Shown one piece after another: positions 21,760 through 33,900 of a DNA stretch of 64,000 nt. The notes under the pieces were generated by a model. That model saw only the letters and a list, made by a program, of their open reading frames with translations. It ran no database searches and was not told the origin of the DNA. The stretch's first letter is position 1, and each line of letters begins with the position of its first letter. The DNA lies in contig CM059623.1 of NCBI GenBank assembly GCA_030435675.1, forward strand, positions 13,982,092 through 14,046,091. The letters are read 5' to 3'. Source of the DNA: Steinernema hermaphroditum (lineage: Eukaryota > Nematoda > Chromadorea > Rhabditida > Steinernematidae). A program made the position numbers and the translations under genes.

Positions 21760-22520
21760 GGACTTCGTGGCTTTGCGTATACTCAATGCGTTCTCTTTGA
21801 TAGACTACGTATCAGAGATCATCATCACATCACACAAGACGGGGTCTCTTCATTGCTGTACACTTACTTACCAATTGACAATCGGATCATCACAACCTCT
21901 TTATGCAAATGCATCAAATTAACACACAAAATATTTCTCTGTCGTCCCGGGTTGACTTGTGCGAGTGACATCAGTCGAATTGACGCATCGAGAGCAACGA
22001 AAAATGTGCGTCCACTATAACATAGCCTCGCTTGATTGTGCTATCACAGCTACCAAAGATCATCACCAAAAGCTAAATATACATGCCGGCCCCGCGTCGA
22101 GTACTTCCCAGAGGGTCTTCGACGGTCAGGGCTTGTGAGGAATGTCTCTCTACCACTATTACCACCACCACCTTCTTTAAGCAAGTCCTGCCCACTTTCT
22201 GCACAATTTCTATTTGCCTTTAATAAACTTTCACTTATTACGCTTCTTACGGTTCATCATGCATTTCAGTTGTCCATTCTCTTTTTATTAACTAACGATA
22301 GTTTTATTCAGCAAACAGTTCAATTTCTCCGATTCAGCGTCGATTATTTTGAGAGATTTCTCCACTTAATTGTAAGTTGTATTTCCACAAACTATGAGTT
22401 GCTTTATATTTGATCACGGAGTACTGTGCCGCTTTAGATGTAATTGAAGAAAGCGGATCGGCAGTTGATGTATGTATGTTCTGTGCAAGCTAATGGTTAT
22501 AAGAATTCTGAATGGTTACT
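21760..22520. other. Region without a supported gene
   Basis: Open stretches exist (for example 22036-22413, +) but show low-complexity Leu/Pro/Ser sequence with no domain or splice support. Nothing else was recognised. Confidence 0.3.
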
Positions 22521-22596
22521 TATTGGGTTGATGCATAATAAATGAGCCTTTTTGAAAGTAGATATTTATTACCAAAAAGGCACACAATCTAATCAA

Positions 22597-22676
22597 GGTA
22601 TTTGCCGCTAGCATCAGCAACTTCAGCCCACTTTATGGCCCGCATTCGGATTCCTCGTTCGTAGAGTACCCGAGGT
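22597..22676 (-). pseudogene. Mariner transposase C-terminal remnant
   Basis: The minus-strand reading gives YERGIRMRAIKWAEVADASG followed by KYLD and a stop. This resembles the RGI ... W ... GKY end of mariner transposases. Nothing upstream of it in the element preserves the catalytic core. Confidence 0.6.
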
Positions 22677-22821
22677 TTAAAATCGAAAAATGGTTTTGGT
22701 CAAATTTTCGACCTCTTCACCTTATTCTCAGTGGCTTTCTCTGATATCTTCATTTACGGACGCGTACAGATGACAGTAAGATAGAGCTAACAGAGCTCTA
22801 TACGAACAACGAACATGAGTC

Positions 22822-23345
22822 TCACAGCTCAAAGTGGAGAGCCTTTGTGGGGGTCAACTTGAAAATACACGGCCTCGGAGAGTCGTATTTTTTAGGAATA
22901 CAAGGGCCATTTTTTCTACATTTGGCCTCTTTTTCCTTAAAGTAGAAATGAGCTCGTGAAGTCACTATGTGGGCATGATAGCTGTGAGCGATGGCTATCT
23001 GCTGCATGTCCCCGTTCCCTGTTATAGTACTTAACCATTTGGAAACATTGGAGTTGATGGAACATGGTGATCCGAAACGGCCATCTTTTTGAGTTAGCCC
23101 ATGCTGTGATATACGACGACCGCAGCGGTAGGTGCATTCAATAGGCAAGAACCAAGGATGTACGTGGTAGAAGGCAGTCACCGTCCATCACACAAATGCT
23201 ACCATAGGAAGTCCATACATCACTTCGTATTTCGCCATCTCGAGGTGCCAAAAAATGATCATAAAAACAAAATAGACCCCCAACATCAAGAGGAATGTAA
23301 CGGACAAGCCGCCAATGATGATGTAGAGTGAGAGCTAAATGTATT
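22822..23345 (-). pseudogene. Seven-transmembrane chemoreceptor-like fragment inside the mariner element
   Basis: On the minus strand, 23187-23345 reads as a strongly hydrophobic segment containing GGLSVTFLLMLGVYFVFMII, then FWHLEMAKYE and a stop. Further along, about 22990-23150 gives LLNAPTAAVVVYHSM in another frame. This looks like nematode serpentine receptor membrane segments with frameshifts. Related fragments occur at 61030-61166 and 62470-62800. The exact receptor family was not identified. Confidence 0.4.
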
Positions 23346-23829
23346 CAACAACGCACCAATCAATTATACCCCAGGAGTAAATATTGTAAAAATAAAGGAT
23401 GTTTACCAAGGGGCTCATTTTCAATGCATCAACCCAATATTTATTTAGATTAAGGATGTATTGAAATGATGCAACATCGCTTAATTTTCGGCAAATCGCG
23501 ACCGATTACTGCGTCACGATTTAGTGCGTACTTGTTATGCAGAGAAGCATCAGTAAGTCGACGGATTTAATCGATTCGTGTCATTTGAGTTCTTTCAGAA
23601 CTGAGATTATGAGGTTCATTTTTACATGATCCACTCTAATGCGAGGTCGATTTCATCCATTAGGATGAATTTAACAAAACACTTCGGTAAAGTAATGGCA
23701 GAAATAACCGGTGGGGTCTAAAACGTGGCTGTGGCTGTGGCTGTGGCTGTGGCAGTTGGGGTCTAAAACGTGGCTGTGGCAGTGATCGTGGCAGATTTCG
23801 TGGGAGAAGCGTGGAAAACGTGGAAGAGG

Positions 23830-24665
23830 CATCGAAAGAGAGGATAGCCACGAGAAAATGTGGCTGACACTCAGAAACGGGGGCTAGCCATGGGGGAGTG
23901 TAGAGTGGCTTGCCATAGAAGATCGTGGCGGGACCCTTCGAAACGTGGCAAGCCGTGGGAAAACGTGGGAAGGCGTGGGAAAACGTGGGAGAAGCGTGGA
24001 AAACGTGGGACAGGCATGGAAACAGAGGTTAGCCATCAGAAAATGTGGCTGACATTCAGAAATGGGGGCTAGCCATGGGGAAGTGTAGAGTGGCTTGCCA
24101 TGGAAGATCGTGGCGGGACCCTTCGAAACGTGGCAAGCCGTGGGAAAACGTGGGAAGGCGTGGGAAAACGTGGGAAGGCGTGGGAAAACGTGGGAGAAGC
24201 GTGGAAAACGTGGGACAGGCATGGAAACAGAGGTTAGCCATCAGAAAATGTGGCTGACATTCAGAAATGGGGGCTAGCCATGGGGAAGTGTAGAGTGGCT
24301 TGCCATGGCAGATCGTGGCAGTAATCTTCAAACGTGGCAAGCCGTGGGAAAACGTGGGAAGGCGTGGGAAAACGTGGGAGAAGCGTGGAAAACGTGGAAG
24401 AGGCATCGAAAGAGAGGATAGCCACGAGATAATGTGGCTGACATTCAGAAACGGGGGCTAGCCATGGGGAAGTGTAGAGTGGCTTGCCATGGAAGATCGT
24501 GGCGGGACCCTTCGAAACGTGGCAAGCCGTGGGAAAACGTGGGAAGGCGTGGGAAAACGTGGGAGAAGCGTGGAAAACGTGGAACAGGCATGGAAACAGA
24601 GGTTAGCCATCAGAAAATGTGGCTGACATTCAGAAATGGGGGCTAGCCATGGGAAATCGTGGAAC
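23830..24665 (+). repeat. Left satellite arm, about 4.5 units
   Basis: Units of about 180-190 bp contain CGTGGGAAAACGTGGGAAGG, GGCTAGCCATGGG and TGGCTTGCCATGG. Two monomer types alternate, one with CATGGAAACAGAGG and one with CATCGAAAGAGAGG. Predicted Arg/Gly/Lys-rich peptides within it are products of the repeat, not genes. Confidence 0.95.
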
Positions 24666-24737
24666 AAAGTTTATGGCGTGGTAATAATGAAGGACGAAAG
24701 TACAATATTAGTAGAAGGCGTGGTTAACCGATAACCC

Positions 24738-25316
24738 TTATACGTCAGCAGACGGTGTCTTCGGCATCTTGCGTTGGAGCACGTCCAAATACATAGCGTT
24801 TAGCGGTGTCTCCATGAGGGACTTCAGTTGGAACTCTAGCAGAACGAGGATGAGTGCTTCGAACCCTGCTTTACGCTCCATGTAGCGCAGAATCTGTTTG
24901 TCGCCGCCAGGAATGTATTTCTTAAATAACCGCCGAACAAAAAGCGGACGCAACAGCACGATGACAGTGAGCTTAAGCACCTGGCACGCCTGAAGTAATG
25001 CGACGCAGCATCCAAAAATCAGAAAAGCTGCAAGACACTTTAGAACTAATTGAGAGTGGTTCAGGTGGCATGAAAAGATGTAGCCCTTCGCATCTCCGTT
25101 CGTTCGCATCTGAAAGACGTCGTGCAGTGCATGTAGTGGGAGAGGGGAACGTACTGTTGCATTGCAAAATGCAAGTGTTGGGAAGTAGAGGCCGGTTTCA
25201 GAACGAATGTCAGACAGGAGTTGTCGGAACACGGCTTGTGGCCAGTACAAGTCCAGTGGCCGTTGGAAGTCTACGTGCCCAGCAGGCCGCAAGACGGGTG
25301 ATATCCAGTGGGACAT
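24738..25316 (-). CDS. Hypothetical membrane-associated protein in the element core
   Basis: A 192-residue open frame runs from ATG at 25316 to TAA, ending PKTPSADV. The middle has two hydrophobic stretches (LVLKCLAAFLIFGCCVALL and LKLTVIVLLRPLF), followed by a basic region (RRLFKKYIPGGDKQ) and a helical C-terminus. No known family was recognised. The C-terminal 86 codons are repeated in inverted orientation at 25504-25762, beginning exactly at ACTTCAG, which looks like a splice acceptor, so the N-terminal part may be an exon plus intron rather than one exon. It may be a captured host gene fragment or an element-encoded protein. Confidence 0.35.
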   Translation of the reverse strand: MSHWISPVLRPAGHVDFQRPLDLYWPQAVFRQLLSDIRSETGLYFPTLAFCNATVRSPLPLHALHDVFQMRTNGDAKGYIFSCHLNHSQLVLKCLAAFLIFGCCVALLQACQVLKLTVIVLLRPLFVRRLFKKYIPGGDKQILRYMERKAGFEALILVLLEFQLKSLMETPLNAMYLDVLQRKMPKTPSADV

Positions 25317-25503
25317 CAGTACTATCTAAAGTGAAAAGCTGTGTGGTGAAAACAAATGTGTAGAAGAAAGAAAACCTGAAGAGCAACGAGGGGCAAGCGA
25401 AGAAGAAGTTTCCCAATGTAATAAAGGAAATAAGCGGAAAGTAACCGCGTTTGCAAGCAGCTATCGTGCAACCGGGGGCCCATTCCAGAAAGGAGTTCAG
25501 CAG

Positions 25504-25762
25504 ACTTCAGGCGTGCCAGGTGCTTAAGCTCACTGTCATCGTGCTGTTGCGTCCGCTTTTTGTTCGGCGGTTATTTAAGAAATACATTCCTGGCGGCGAC
25601 AAACAGATTCTGCGCTACATGGAGCGTAAAGCAGGGTTCGAAGCACTCATCCTCGTTCTGCTAGAGTTCCAACTGAAGTCCCTCATGGAGACACCGCTAA
25701 ACGCTATGTATTTGGACGTGCTCCAACGCAAGATGCCGAAGACACCGTCTGCTGACGTATAA
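25504..25762 (+). pseudogene. Inverted second copy of the core reading frame
   Basis: From ACTTCAG at 25504 to the TAA at 25760-25762 the sequence mirrors 24738-24996, encoding the same residues from QACQVLKLTV to PKTPSADV. Pairs of mirrored coordinates sum to 50500 at both ends, so the arms have no net indels here. The unique spacer between them is 24997-25503 (507 bp). The upstream 25451-25503 sequence differs, so this copy lacks its own N-terminus. Confidence 0.6.
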
Positions 25763-27529
25763 GGGTTATCGGTTAACCACGCCTTCTACTAATATTGTAC
25801 TTTCGTCCTTCATTATTACCACGCCATAAACTTTGTTCCACGATTTCCCATGGCTAGCCCCCATTTCTGAATGTCAGCCACATTTTCTGATGGCTAACCT
25901 CTGTTTCCATGCCTGTTCCACGTTTTCCACGCTTCTCCCACGTTTTCCCACGCCTTCCCACGTTTGAAGATTACTGCCACGATCTGCCATGGCAAGCCAC
26001 TCTACACTTTCCCCATGGCTAGCTTCCATTTCTGAGTGTTAACCACATTTTCTCATGGCTAACCTCTCTTTCGATGCCTCTCCTACGTTTTCCACGCTTC
26101 TCCCACGTTTTCCCACGCCTTCCCACGTTTTCCCACGGCTTGCCACGTTTCGAAGGGTCCCGCCACGATCTTCTATGGCAAGCCACTCTACACTTTCCCC
26201 ATGGCTAGCTCCCATTTCTGAGTGTTAACTACATTTTCTCATGGCTAACCTCTCTTTCGATGCCTCTCCTACGTTTTCCACGCTTCTCCCACGTTTTCCC
26301 ACGCCTTCCCACGTTTTCCCACGGCTTGCCACGTTTCGAAGGGTCCCGCCACGATCTTCTATGGCAAGCCACTCTACACTTTCCCCATGGCTAGCTCCCA
26401 TTTCTGAGTGTTAACTACATTTTCTGATGGCTAACCTCTGTTTCCATGCCTGTCCCACGTTTTCCACGCTTCTCCCACGTTTTCCCACGCCTTCCCACGT
26501 TTTCCCACGCCTTCCCACGTTTGAAGATTACTGCCACGATCTTCTATGGCAAGCCACTCTACACTTCCCCATGGCTAGCCCCCATTTCTGAGTGTTAACT
26601 ACATTTTCTCATGGCTAACCTCTCTTTCGATGCCTCTCCTACGTTTTCCACGCTTCTCCCACGTTTTCCCACGCCTTCCCACGTTTTCCCACGGCTTGCC
26701 ACGTTTCGAAGGGTCCCGCCACGATCTTCTATGGCAAGCCACTCTACACTTCCCCATGGCTAGCCCCCGTTTCTGAGTGTCAGCCACATTTTCTCGTGGC
26801 TATCCTCTCTTTCGATGCCTCTTCCACGTTTTCCACGCTTCTCCCACGTTTTCCCACGCCTTCCCACGTTTTCCCACGGCTTGCCACGTTTCGAAGGGTC
26901 CCGCCACGATCTTCCATGGCAAGCCACTCTACACTTCCCCATGGCTAGCCCCCATTTCTGAATGTCAGCCACATTTTCTGATGGCTAACCTCTGTTTCCA
27001 TGCCTGTCCCACGTTTTCCACGCTTCTCCCACGTTTTCCCACGCCTTCCCACGTTTTCCCACGCCTTCCCACGTTTGAAGATTACTGCCACGATCTGCCA
27101 TGGCAAGCCACTCTACACTTTCCCCATGGCTAGCTCCCATTTCTGAGTGTTAACTACATTTTCTCATGGCTAACCTCTCTTTCGATGCCTCTCCTACGTT
27201 TTCCACGCTTCTCCCACGTTTTCCCACGCCTTCCCACGTTTTCCCACGGCTTGCCACGTTTCGAAGGGTCCCGCCACGATCTTCTATGGCAAGCCACTCT
27301 ACACTTTCCCCATGGCTAGCTCCCATTTCTGAGTGTTAACTACATTTTCTCATGGCTAACCTCTCTTTCGATGCCTCTCCTACGTTTTCCACGCTTCTCC
27401 CACGTTTTCCCACGCCTTCCCACGTTTTCCCACGGCTTGCCACGTTTCGAAGGGTCCCGCCACGATCTTCCATGGCAAGCCACTCTACACTTAGGGAGCC
27501 CCCATTTTTGGATGTTAGCCCAATTTTTT

Positions 27530-27612
27530 ATGGTAACCCCTTTTTTCCTCTCCCATTTTTTCCCCCCCCCCCCCTTTTTTCCCCCCCCCCCCTTTTTTCC
27601 CCCCCCTAGAAA
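27530..27612. other. Homopolymer-rich distorted satellite unit
   Basis: Here one unit degenerates into long runs of C and T while still tracking the satellite order (AGCCCCCATTT, ATGGTAACCCC). A similar C-rich disruption lies at 30878-30975. Both look like base-calling or assembly errors in a hard-to-read array rather than biology. Confidence 0.55.
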
Positions 27613-30600
27613 GCCCCATAAAAAACCATTCCCCATGGCTAGCCCCCATTTCTGAGTGTTAACTACATTTTCTCATGGCTAACCTCTCTTTCGATGCCTC
27701 TCCTACGTTTTCCACGCTTCTCCCACGTTTTCCCACGCCTTCCCACGTTTTCCCACGGCTTGCCACGTTTCGAAGGGTCCCGCCACGATCTTCTATGGCA
27801 AGCCACTCTACACTTTCCCCATGGCTAGCTCCCATTTCTGAGTGTTAACTACATTTTCTGATGGCTAACCTCTGTTTCCATGCCTGTCCCACGTTTTCCA
27901 CGCTTCTCCCACGTTTTCCCACGCCTTCCCACGTTTTCCCACGCCTTCCCACGTTTGAAGATTACTGCCACGATCTTCTATGGCAAGCCACTCTACACTT
28001 CCCCATGGCTGGCCCCCATTTCTGAGTGTTAACTACATTTTCTCATGGCTAACCTCTCTTTCGATGCCTCTCCTACGTTTTCCACGCTTCTCCCACGTTT
28101 TCCCACGCCTTCCCACGTTTTCCCACGGCTTGCCACGTTTCGAAGGGTCCCGCCACGATCTTCTATGGCAAGCCACTCAACACTTTCCCCATGGCTAGCT
28201 CCCATTTCTGAGTGTTAACTACATTTTCTCATGGCTAACCTCTCTTTCGATGCCTCTCCTACGTTTTCCACGCTTCTCCCACGTTTTCCCACGCCTTCCC
28301 ACGTTTTCCCACGGCTTGCCACGTTTCGAAGGGTCCCGCCACGATCTTCTATGGCAAGCCACTCTACACTTTCCCCATGGCTAGCTCCCATTTCTGAGTG
28401 TTAACTACATTTTCTCATGGCTAACCTCTCTTTCGATGCCTCTCCTACGTTTTCCACGCTTCTCCCACGTTTTCCCACGCCTTCCCACGTTTTCCCACGG
28501 CTTGCCACGTTTCGAAGGGTCCCGCCACGATCTTCTATGGCAAGCCACTCTACACTTCCCCATGGCTAGCCCCCATTTCTGAGTGTTAACTACATTTTCT
28601 CATGGCTAACCTCTCTTTCGATGCCTCTCCTACGTTTTCCACGCTTCTCCCACGTTTTCCCACGCCTTCCCACGTTTTCCCACGGCTTGCCACGTTTCGA
28701 AGGGTCCCGCCACGATCTTCTATGGCAAGCCACTCTACACTTTCCCCATGGCTAGCTCCCATTTCTGAGTGTTAACTACATTTTCTCATGGCTAACCTCT
28801 CTTTCGATGCCTCTCCTACGTTTTCCACGCTTCTCCCACGTTTTCCCACGCCTTCCCACGTTTTCCCACGGCTTGCCACGTTTCGAAGGGTCCCGCCACG
28901 ATCTTCCATGGCAAGCCACTCTACACTTCCCCATGGCTAGCCCCCATTTCTGAATGTCAGCCACATTTTCTGATGGCTAACCTCTGTTTCCATGCCTGTC
29001 CCACGTTTTCCACGCTTCTCCCACGTTTTCCCACGCCTTCCCACGTTTTCCCACGGCTTGCCACGTTTCGAAGGGTCCCGCCACGATCTTCCATGGCAAG
29101 CCACTCTACACTTCCCCATGGCTAGCCCCCATTTCTGAATGTCAGCCACATTTTCTGATGGCTAACCTCTGTTTCCATGCCTGTTCCACGTTTTCCACGC
29201 TTCTCCCACGTTTTCCACGCTTCTCCCACGTTTTCCCACGCCTTCCCACGTTTGAAGATTACTGCCACGATCTGCCATGGCAAGCCACTCTACACTTTCC
29301 CCATGGCTAGCTCCCATTTCTGAGTGTTAACTACATTTTCTCATGGCTAACCTCTCTTTCGATGCCTCTCCTACGTTTTCCACGCTTCTCCCACGTTTTC
29401 CCACGCCTTCCCACGTTTTCCCACGGCTTGCCACGTTTCGAAGGGTCCCGCCACGATCTTCTATGGCAAGCCACTCTACACTTTCCCCATGGCTAGCTCC
29501 CATTTCTGAGTGTTAACTACATTTTCTCATGGCTAACCTCTCTTTCGATGCCTCTCCTACGTTTTCCACGCTTCTCCCACGTTTTCCCACGCCTTCCCAC
29601 GTTTTCCCACGGCTTGCCACGTTTCGAAGGGTCCCGCCACGATCTTCTATGGCAAGCCACTCTACACTTCCCCATGGCTAGCCCCCATTTCTGAGTGTTA
29701 ACTACATTTTCTCATGGCTAACCTCTCTTTCGATGCCTCTCCTACGTTTTCCACGCTTCTCCCACGTTTTCCCACGCCTTCCCACGTTTTCCCACGGCTT
29801 GCCACGTTTCGAAGGGTCCCGCCACGATCTTCTATGGCAAGCCACTCTACACTTCCCCATGGCTAGCCCCCGTTTCTGAGTGTCAGCCACATTTTCTCGT
29901 GGCTATCCTCTCTTTCGATGCCTCTTCCACGTTTTCCACGCTTCTCCCACGTTTTCCCACGCCTTCCCACGTTTTCCCACGGCTTGCCACGTTTCGAAGG
30001 GTCCCGCCACGATCTTCCATGGCAAGCCACTCTACACTTCCCCATGGCTAGCCCCCATTTCTGAATGTCAGCCACATTTTCTGATGGCTAACCTCTGTTT
30101 CCATGCCTGTCCCACGTTTTCCACGCTTCTCCCACGTTTTCCCACGCCTTCCCACGTTTTCCCACGCCTTCCCACGTTTCGAAGGGTCCCGCCACGATCT
30201 TCTATGGCAAGCCACTCTACACTTTCCCCATGGCTAGCTCCCATTTCTGAGTGTTAACTACATTTTCTCATGGCTAACCTCTCTTTCGATGCCTCTCCTA
30301 CGTTTTCCACGCTTCTCCCACGTTTTCCCACGCCTTCCCACGTTTTCCCACGGCTTGCCACGTTTCGAAGGGTCCCGCCACGATCTTCCATGGCAAGCCA
30401 CTCTACACTTCCCCATGGCTAGCCCCCATTTCTGAATGTCAGCCACATTTTCTCATGGCTAACCTCTCTTTCGATGCCTCTTCCACGTTTTCCACGCTTC
30501 TCCCACGTTTTCCCACGCCTTCCCACGTTTTCCCACGGCTTGCCACGTTTCGAAGGGTCCCGCCACGATCTTCTATGGCAAGCCACTCTACACTTTCCCC

Positions 30601-30877
30601 ATGGCTAGCTCCCATTTCTGAGTGTTAACTACATTTTCTGATGGCTAACCTCTGTTTCGATGCCTCCCCCCCCTCTCCTACGTTTTCCACGCTTCTCCCA
30701 CGTTTTCCCACGCCTTCCCACGTTTTCCCACGGCTTGCCACGTTTCGAAGGGTCCCGCCACGATCTTCTATGGCAAGCCACTCTACACTTTCCCCATGGC
30801 TAGCCCCCATTTCTGAGTGTTAACTACATTTTCTCATGGCTAACCTCTCTTTCGATGCCTCTCCTACGTTTTCCACT

Positions 30878-30975
30878 CTCCCCCCCCCCGGGGCGGGGGG
30901 CCCCCCAGTTTTCGGCCACCCCCTCCCCCCCGCTTCTCACATTTCCCCCCCTCTCTCCACGTTTTCCACCTCCCC
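30878..30975. other. Second C/G-homopolymer disruption in the satellite
   Basis: A run of CCCCCCCCCCGGGGCGGGGGG and further C-runs interrupt a unit, after which the normal repeat resumes. A sequencing or consensus artefact is likely. Confidence 0.5.
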
Positions 30976-33900
30976 CCACGCCTTCCCACGTTTTCCCACG
31001 GCTTGCCACGTTTCGAAGGGTCCCGCCACGATCTTCTATGGCAAGCCACTCTACACTTTCCCCATGGCTAGCTCCCATTTCTGAGTGTTAACTACATTTT
31101 CTCATGGCTAACCTCTCTTTCGATGCCTCTCCTACGTTTTCCACGCTTCTCCCACGTTTTCCCACGCCTTCCCACGTTTTCCCACGGCTTGCCACGTTTC
31201 GAAGGGTCCCGCCACGATCTTCTATGGCAAGCCACTCTACACTTTCCCCATGGCTAGCTCCCATTTCTGAGTGTTAACTACATTTTCTCATGGCTAACCT
31301 CTCTTTCGATGCCTCTCCTACGTTTTCCACGCTTCTCCCACGTTTTCCCACGCCTTCCCACGTTTTCCCACGGCTTGCCACGTTTCGAAGGGTCCCGCCA
31401 CGATCTTCTATGGCAAGCCACTCTACACTTTCCCCATGGCTAGCTCCCATTTCTGAGTGTTAACTACATTTTCTCATGGCTAACCTCTCTTTCGATGCCT
31501 CTCCTACGTTTTCCACGCTTCTCCCACGTTTTCCCACGCCTTCCCACGTTTTCCCCCGTTTTCCCACGTTTCGAAGGGTCCCGCCACGATCTTCTATGGC
31601 AAGCCACTCTACACTTTCCCCATGGCTAGCTCCCATTTCTGAGTGTTAACTACATTTTCTCATGGCTAACCTCTCTTTCGATGCCTCTCCTACGTTTTCC
31701 ACGCTTCTCCCACGTTTTCCCACGCCTTCCCACGTTTTCCCACGTTTTCCCACGTTTCGAAGGGTCCCGCCACGATCTTCTATGGCAAGCCACTCTACAC
31801 TTTCCCCATGGCTAGCTCCCATTTCTGAGTGTTAACTACATTTTCTCATGGCTAACCTCTCTTTCGATGCCTCTCCTACGTTTTCCACGCTTCTCCCACG
31901 TTTTCCCACGCCTTCCCACGTTTTCCCACGGCTTGCCACGTTTCGAAGGGTCCCGCCACGATCTTCTATGGCAAGCCACTCTACACTTTCCCCATGGCTA
32001 GCTCCCATTTCTGAGTGTTAACTACATTTTCTCATGGCTAACCTCTCTTTCGATGCCTCTCCTACGTTTTCCACGCTTCTCCCACGTTTTCCCACGCCTT
32101 CCCACGTTTTCCCACGTTTTCCCACGTTTCGAAGGGTCCCGCCACGATCTTCTATGGCAAGCCACTCTACACTTTCCCCATGGCTAGCTCCCATTTCTGA
32201 GTGTTAACTACATTTTCTCATGGCTAACCTCTCTTTCGATGCCTCTCCTACGTTTTCCACGCTTCTCCCACGTTTTCCCACGCCTTCCCACGTTTTCCCA
32301 CGGCTTGCCACGTTTCGAAGGGTCCCGCCACGATCTTCTATGGCAAGCCACTCTACACTTTCCCCATGGCTAGCTCCCATTTCTGAGTGTTAACTACATT
32401 TTCTCATGGCTAACCTCTCTTTCGATGCCTCTCCTACGTTTTCCACGCTTCTCCCACGTTTTCCCACGCCTTCCCACGTTTTCCCACGTTTTCCCACGTT
32501 TCGAAGGGTCCCGCCACGATCTTCTATGGCAAGCCACTCTACACTTTCCCCATGGCTAGCTCCCATTTCTGAGTGTTAACTACATTTTCTCATGGCTAAC
32601 CTCTCTTTCGATGCCTCTCCTACGTTTTCCACGCTTCTCCCACGTTTTCCCACGCCTTCCCACGTTTTCCCACGGCTTGCCACGTTTCGAAGGGTCCCGC
32701 CACGATCTTCTATGGCAAGCCACTCTACACTTTCCCCATGGCTAGCTCCCATTTCTGAGTGTTAACCACATTTTCTCATGGCTAACCTCTCTTTCGATGC
32801 CTCTTCCACGTTTTCCACGCTTCTCCCACGTTTTCCCACGCCTTCCCACGTTTTCCCACGGCTTGCCACGTTTCGAAGGGTCCCGCCACGATCTGCCATG
32901 GCAAGCCACTCTACACTTTCCCCATGGCTAGCTCCCATTTCTGAGTGTTAACTACATTTTCTCATGGCTAACCTCTCTTTCGATGCCTCTCCTACGTTTT
33001 CCACGCTTCTCCCACGTTTTCCCACGCCTTCCCACGTTTTCCCACGGCTTGCCACGTTTCGAAGGGTCCCGCCACGATCTTCTATGGCAAGCCACTCTAC
33101 ACTTTCCCCATGGCTAGCTCCCATTTCTGAGTGTTAACTACATTTTCTCATGGCTAACCTCTCTTTCGATGCCTCTCCTACGTTTTCCACGCTTCTCCCA
33201 CGTTTTCCCACGCCTTCCCACGTTTTCCCACGTTTTCCCACGTTTCGAAGGGTCCCGCCACGATCTTCTATGGCAAGCCACTCTACACTTTCCCCATGGC
33301 TAGCTCCCATTTCTGAGTGTTAACTACATTTTCTCATGGCTAACCTCTCTTTCGATGCCTCTCCTACGTTTTCCACGCTTCTCCCACGTTTTCCCACGCC
33401 TTCCCACGTTTTCCCACGTTTTCCCACGTTTCGAAGGGTCCCGCCACGATCTTCTATGGCAAGCCACTCTACACTTTCCCCATGGCTAGCTCCCATTTCT
33501 GAGTGTTAACTACATTTTCTCATGGCTAACCTCTCTTTCGATGCCTCTCCTACGTTTTCCACGCTTCTCCCACGTTTTCCCACGCCTTCCCACGTTTTCC
33601 CACGGCTTGCCACGTTTCGAAGGGTCCCGCCACGATCTTCTATGGCAAGCCACTCTACACTTTCCCCATGGCTAGCTCCCATTTCTGAGTGTTAACTACA
33701 TTTTCTCATGGCTAACCTCTCTTTCGATGCCTCTCCTACGTTTTCCACGCTTCTCCCACGTTTTCCCACGCCTTCCCACGTTTTTCCCACGTTTCGAAGG
33801 GTCCCGCCACGATCTTCTATGGCAAGCCACTCTACACTTTCCCCATGGCTAGCTCCCATTTCTGAGTGTTAACTACATTTTCTCATGGCTAACCTCTCTT

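Larger units (their letters stand above)
22523..23437 (-). mobile_element. Degenerate mariner-type element
   Basis: The ends are inverted copies of TTGGGTTGATGCAT followed by a spacer and AATGAGCC, and TA dinucleotides flank both ends (22521-22522 and 23438-23439). This is the target-site signature of Tc1/mariner transposons. At 915 bp it is too short and broken to be autonomous. A transposase 3' end lies at the low-coordinate side on the minus strand, and chemoreceptor-like sequence fills the rest. Confidence 0.75.
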
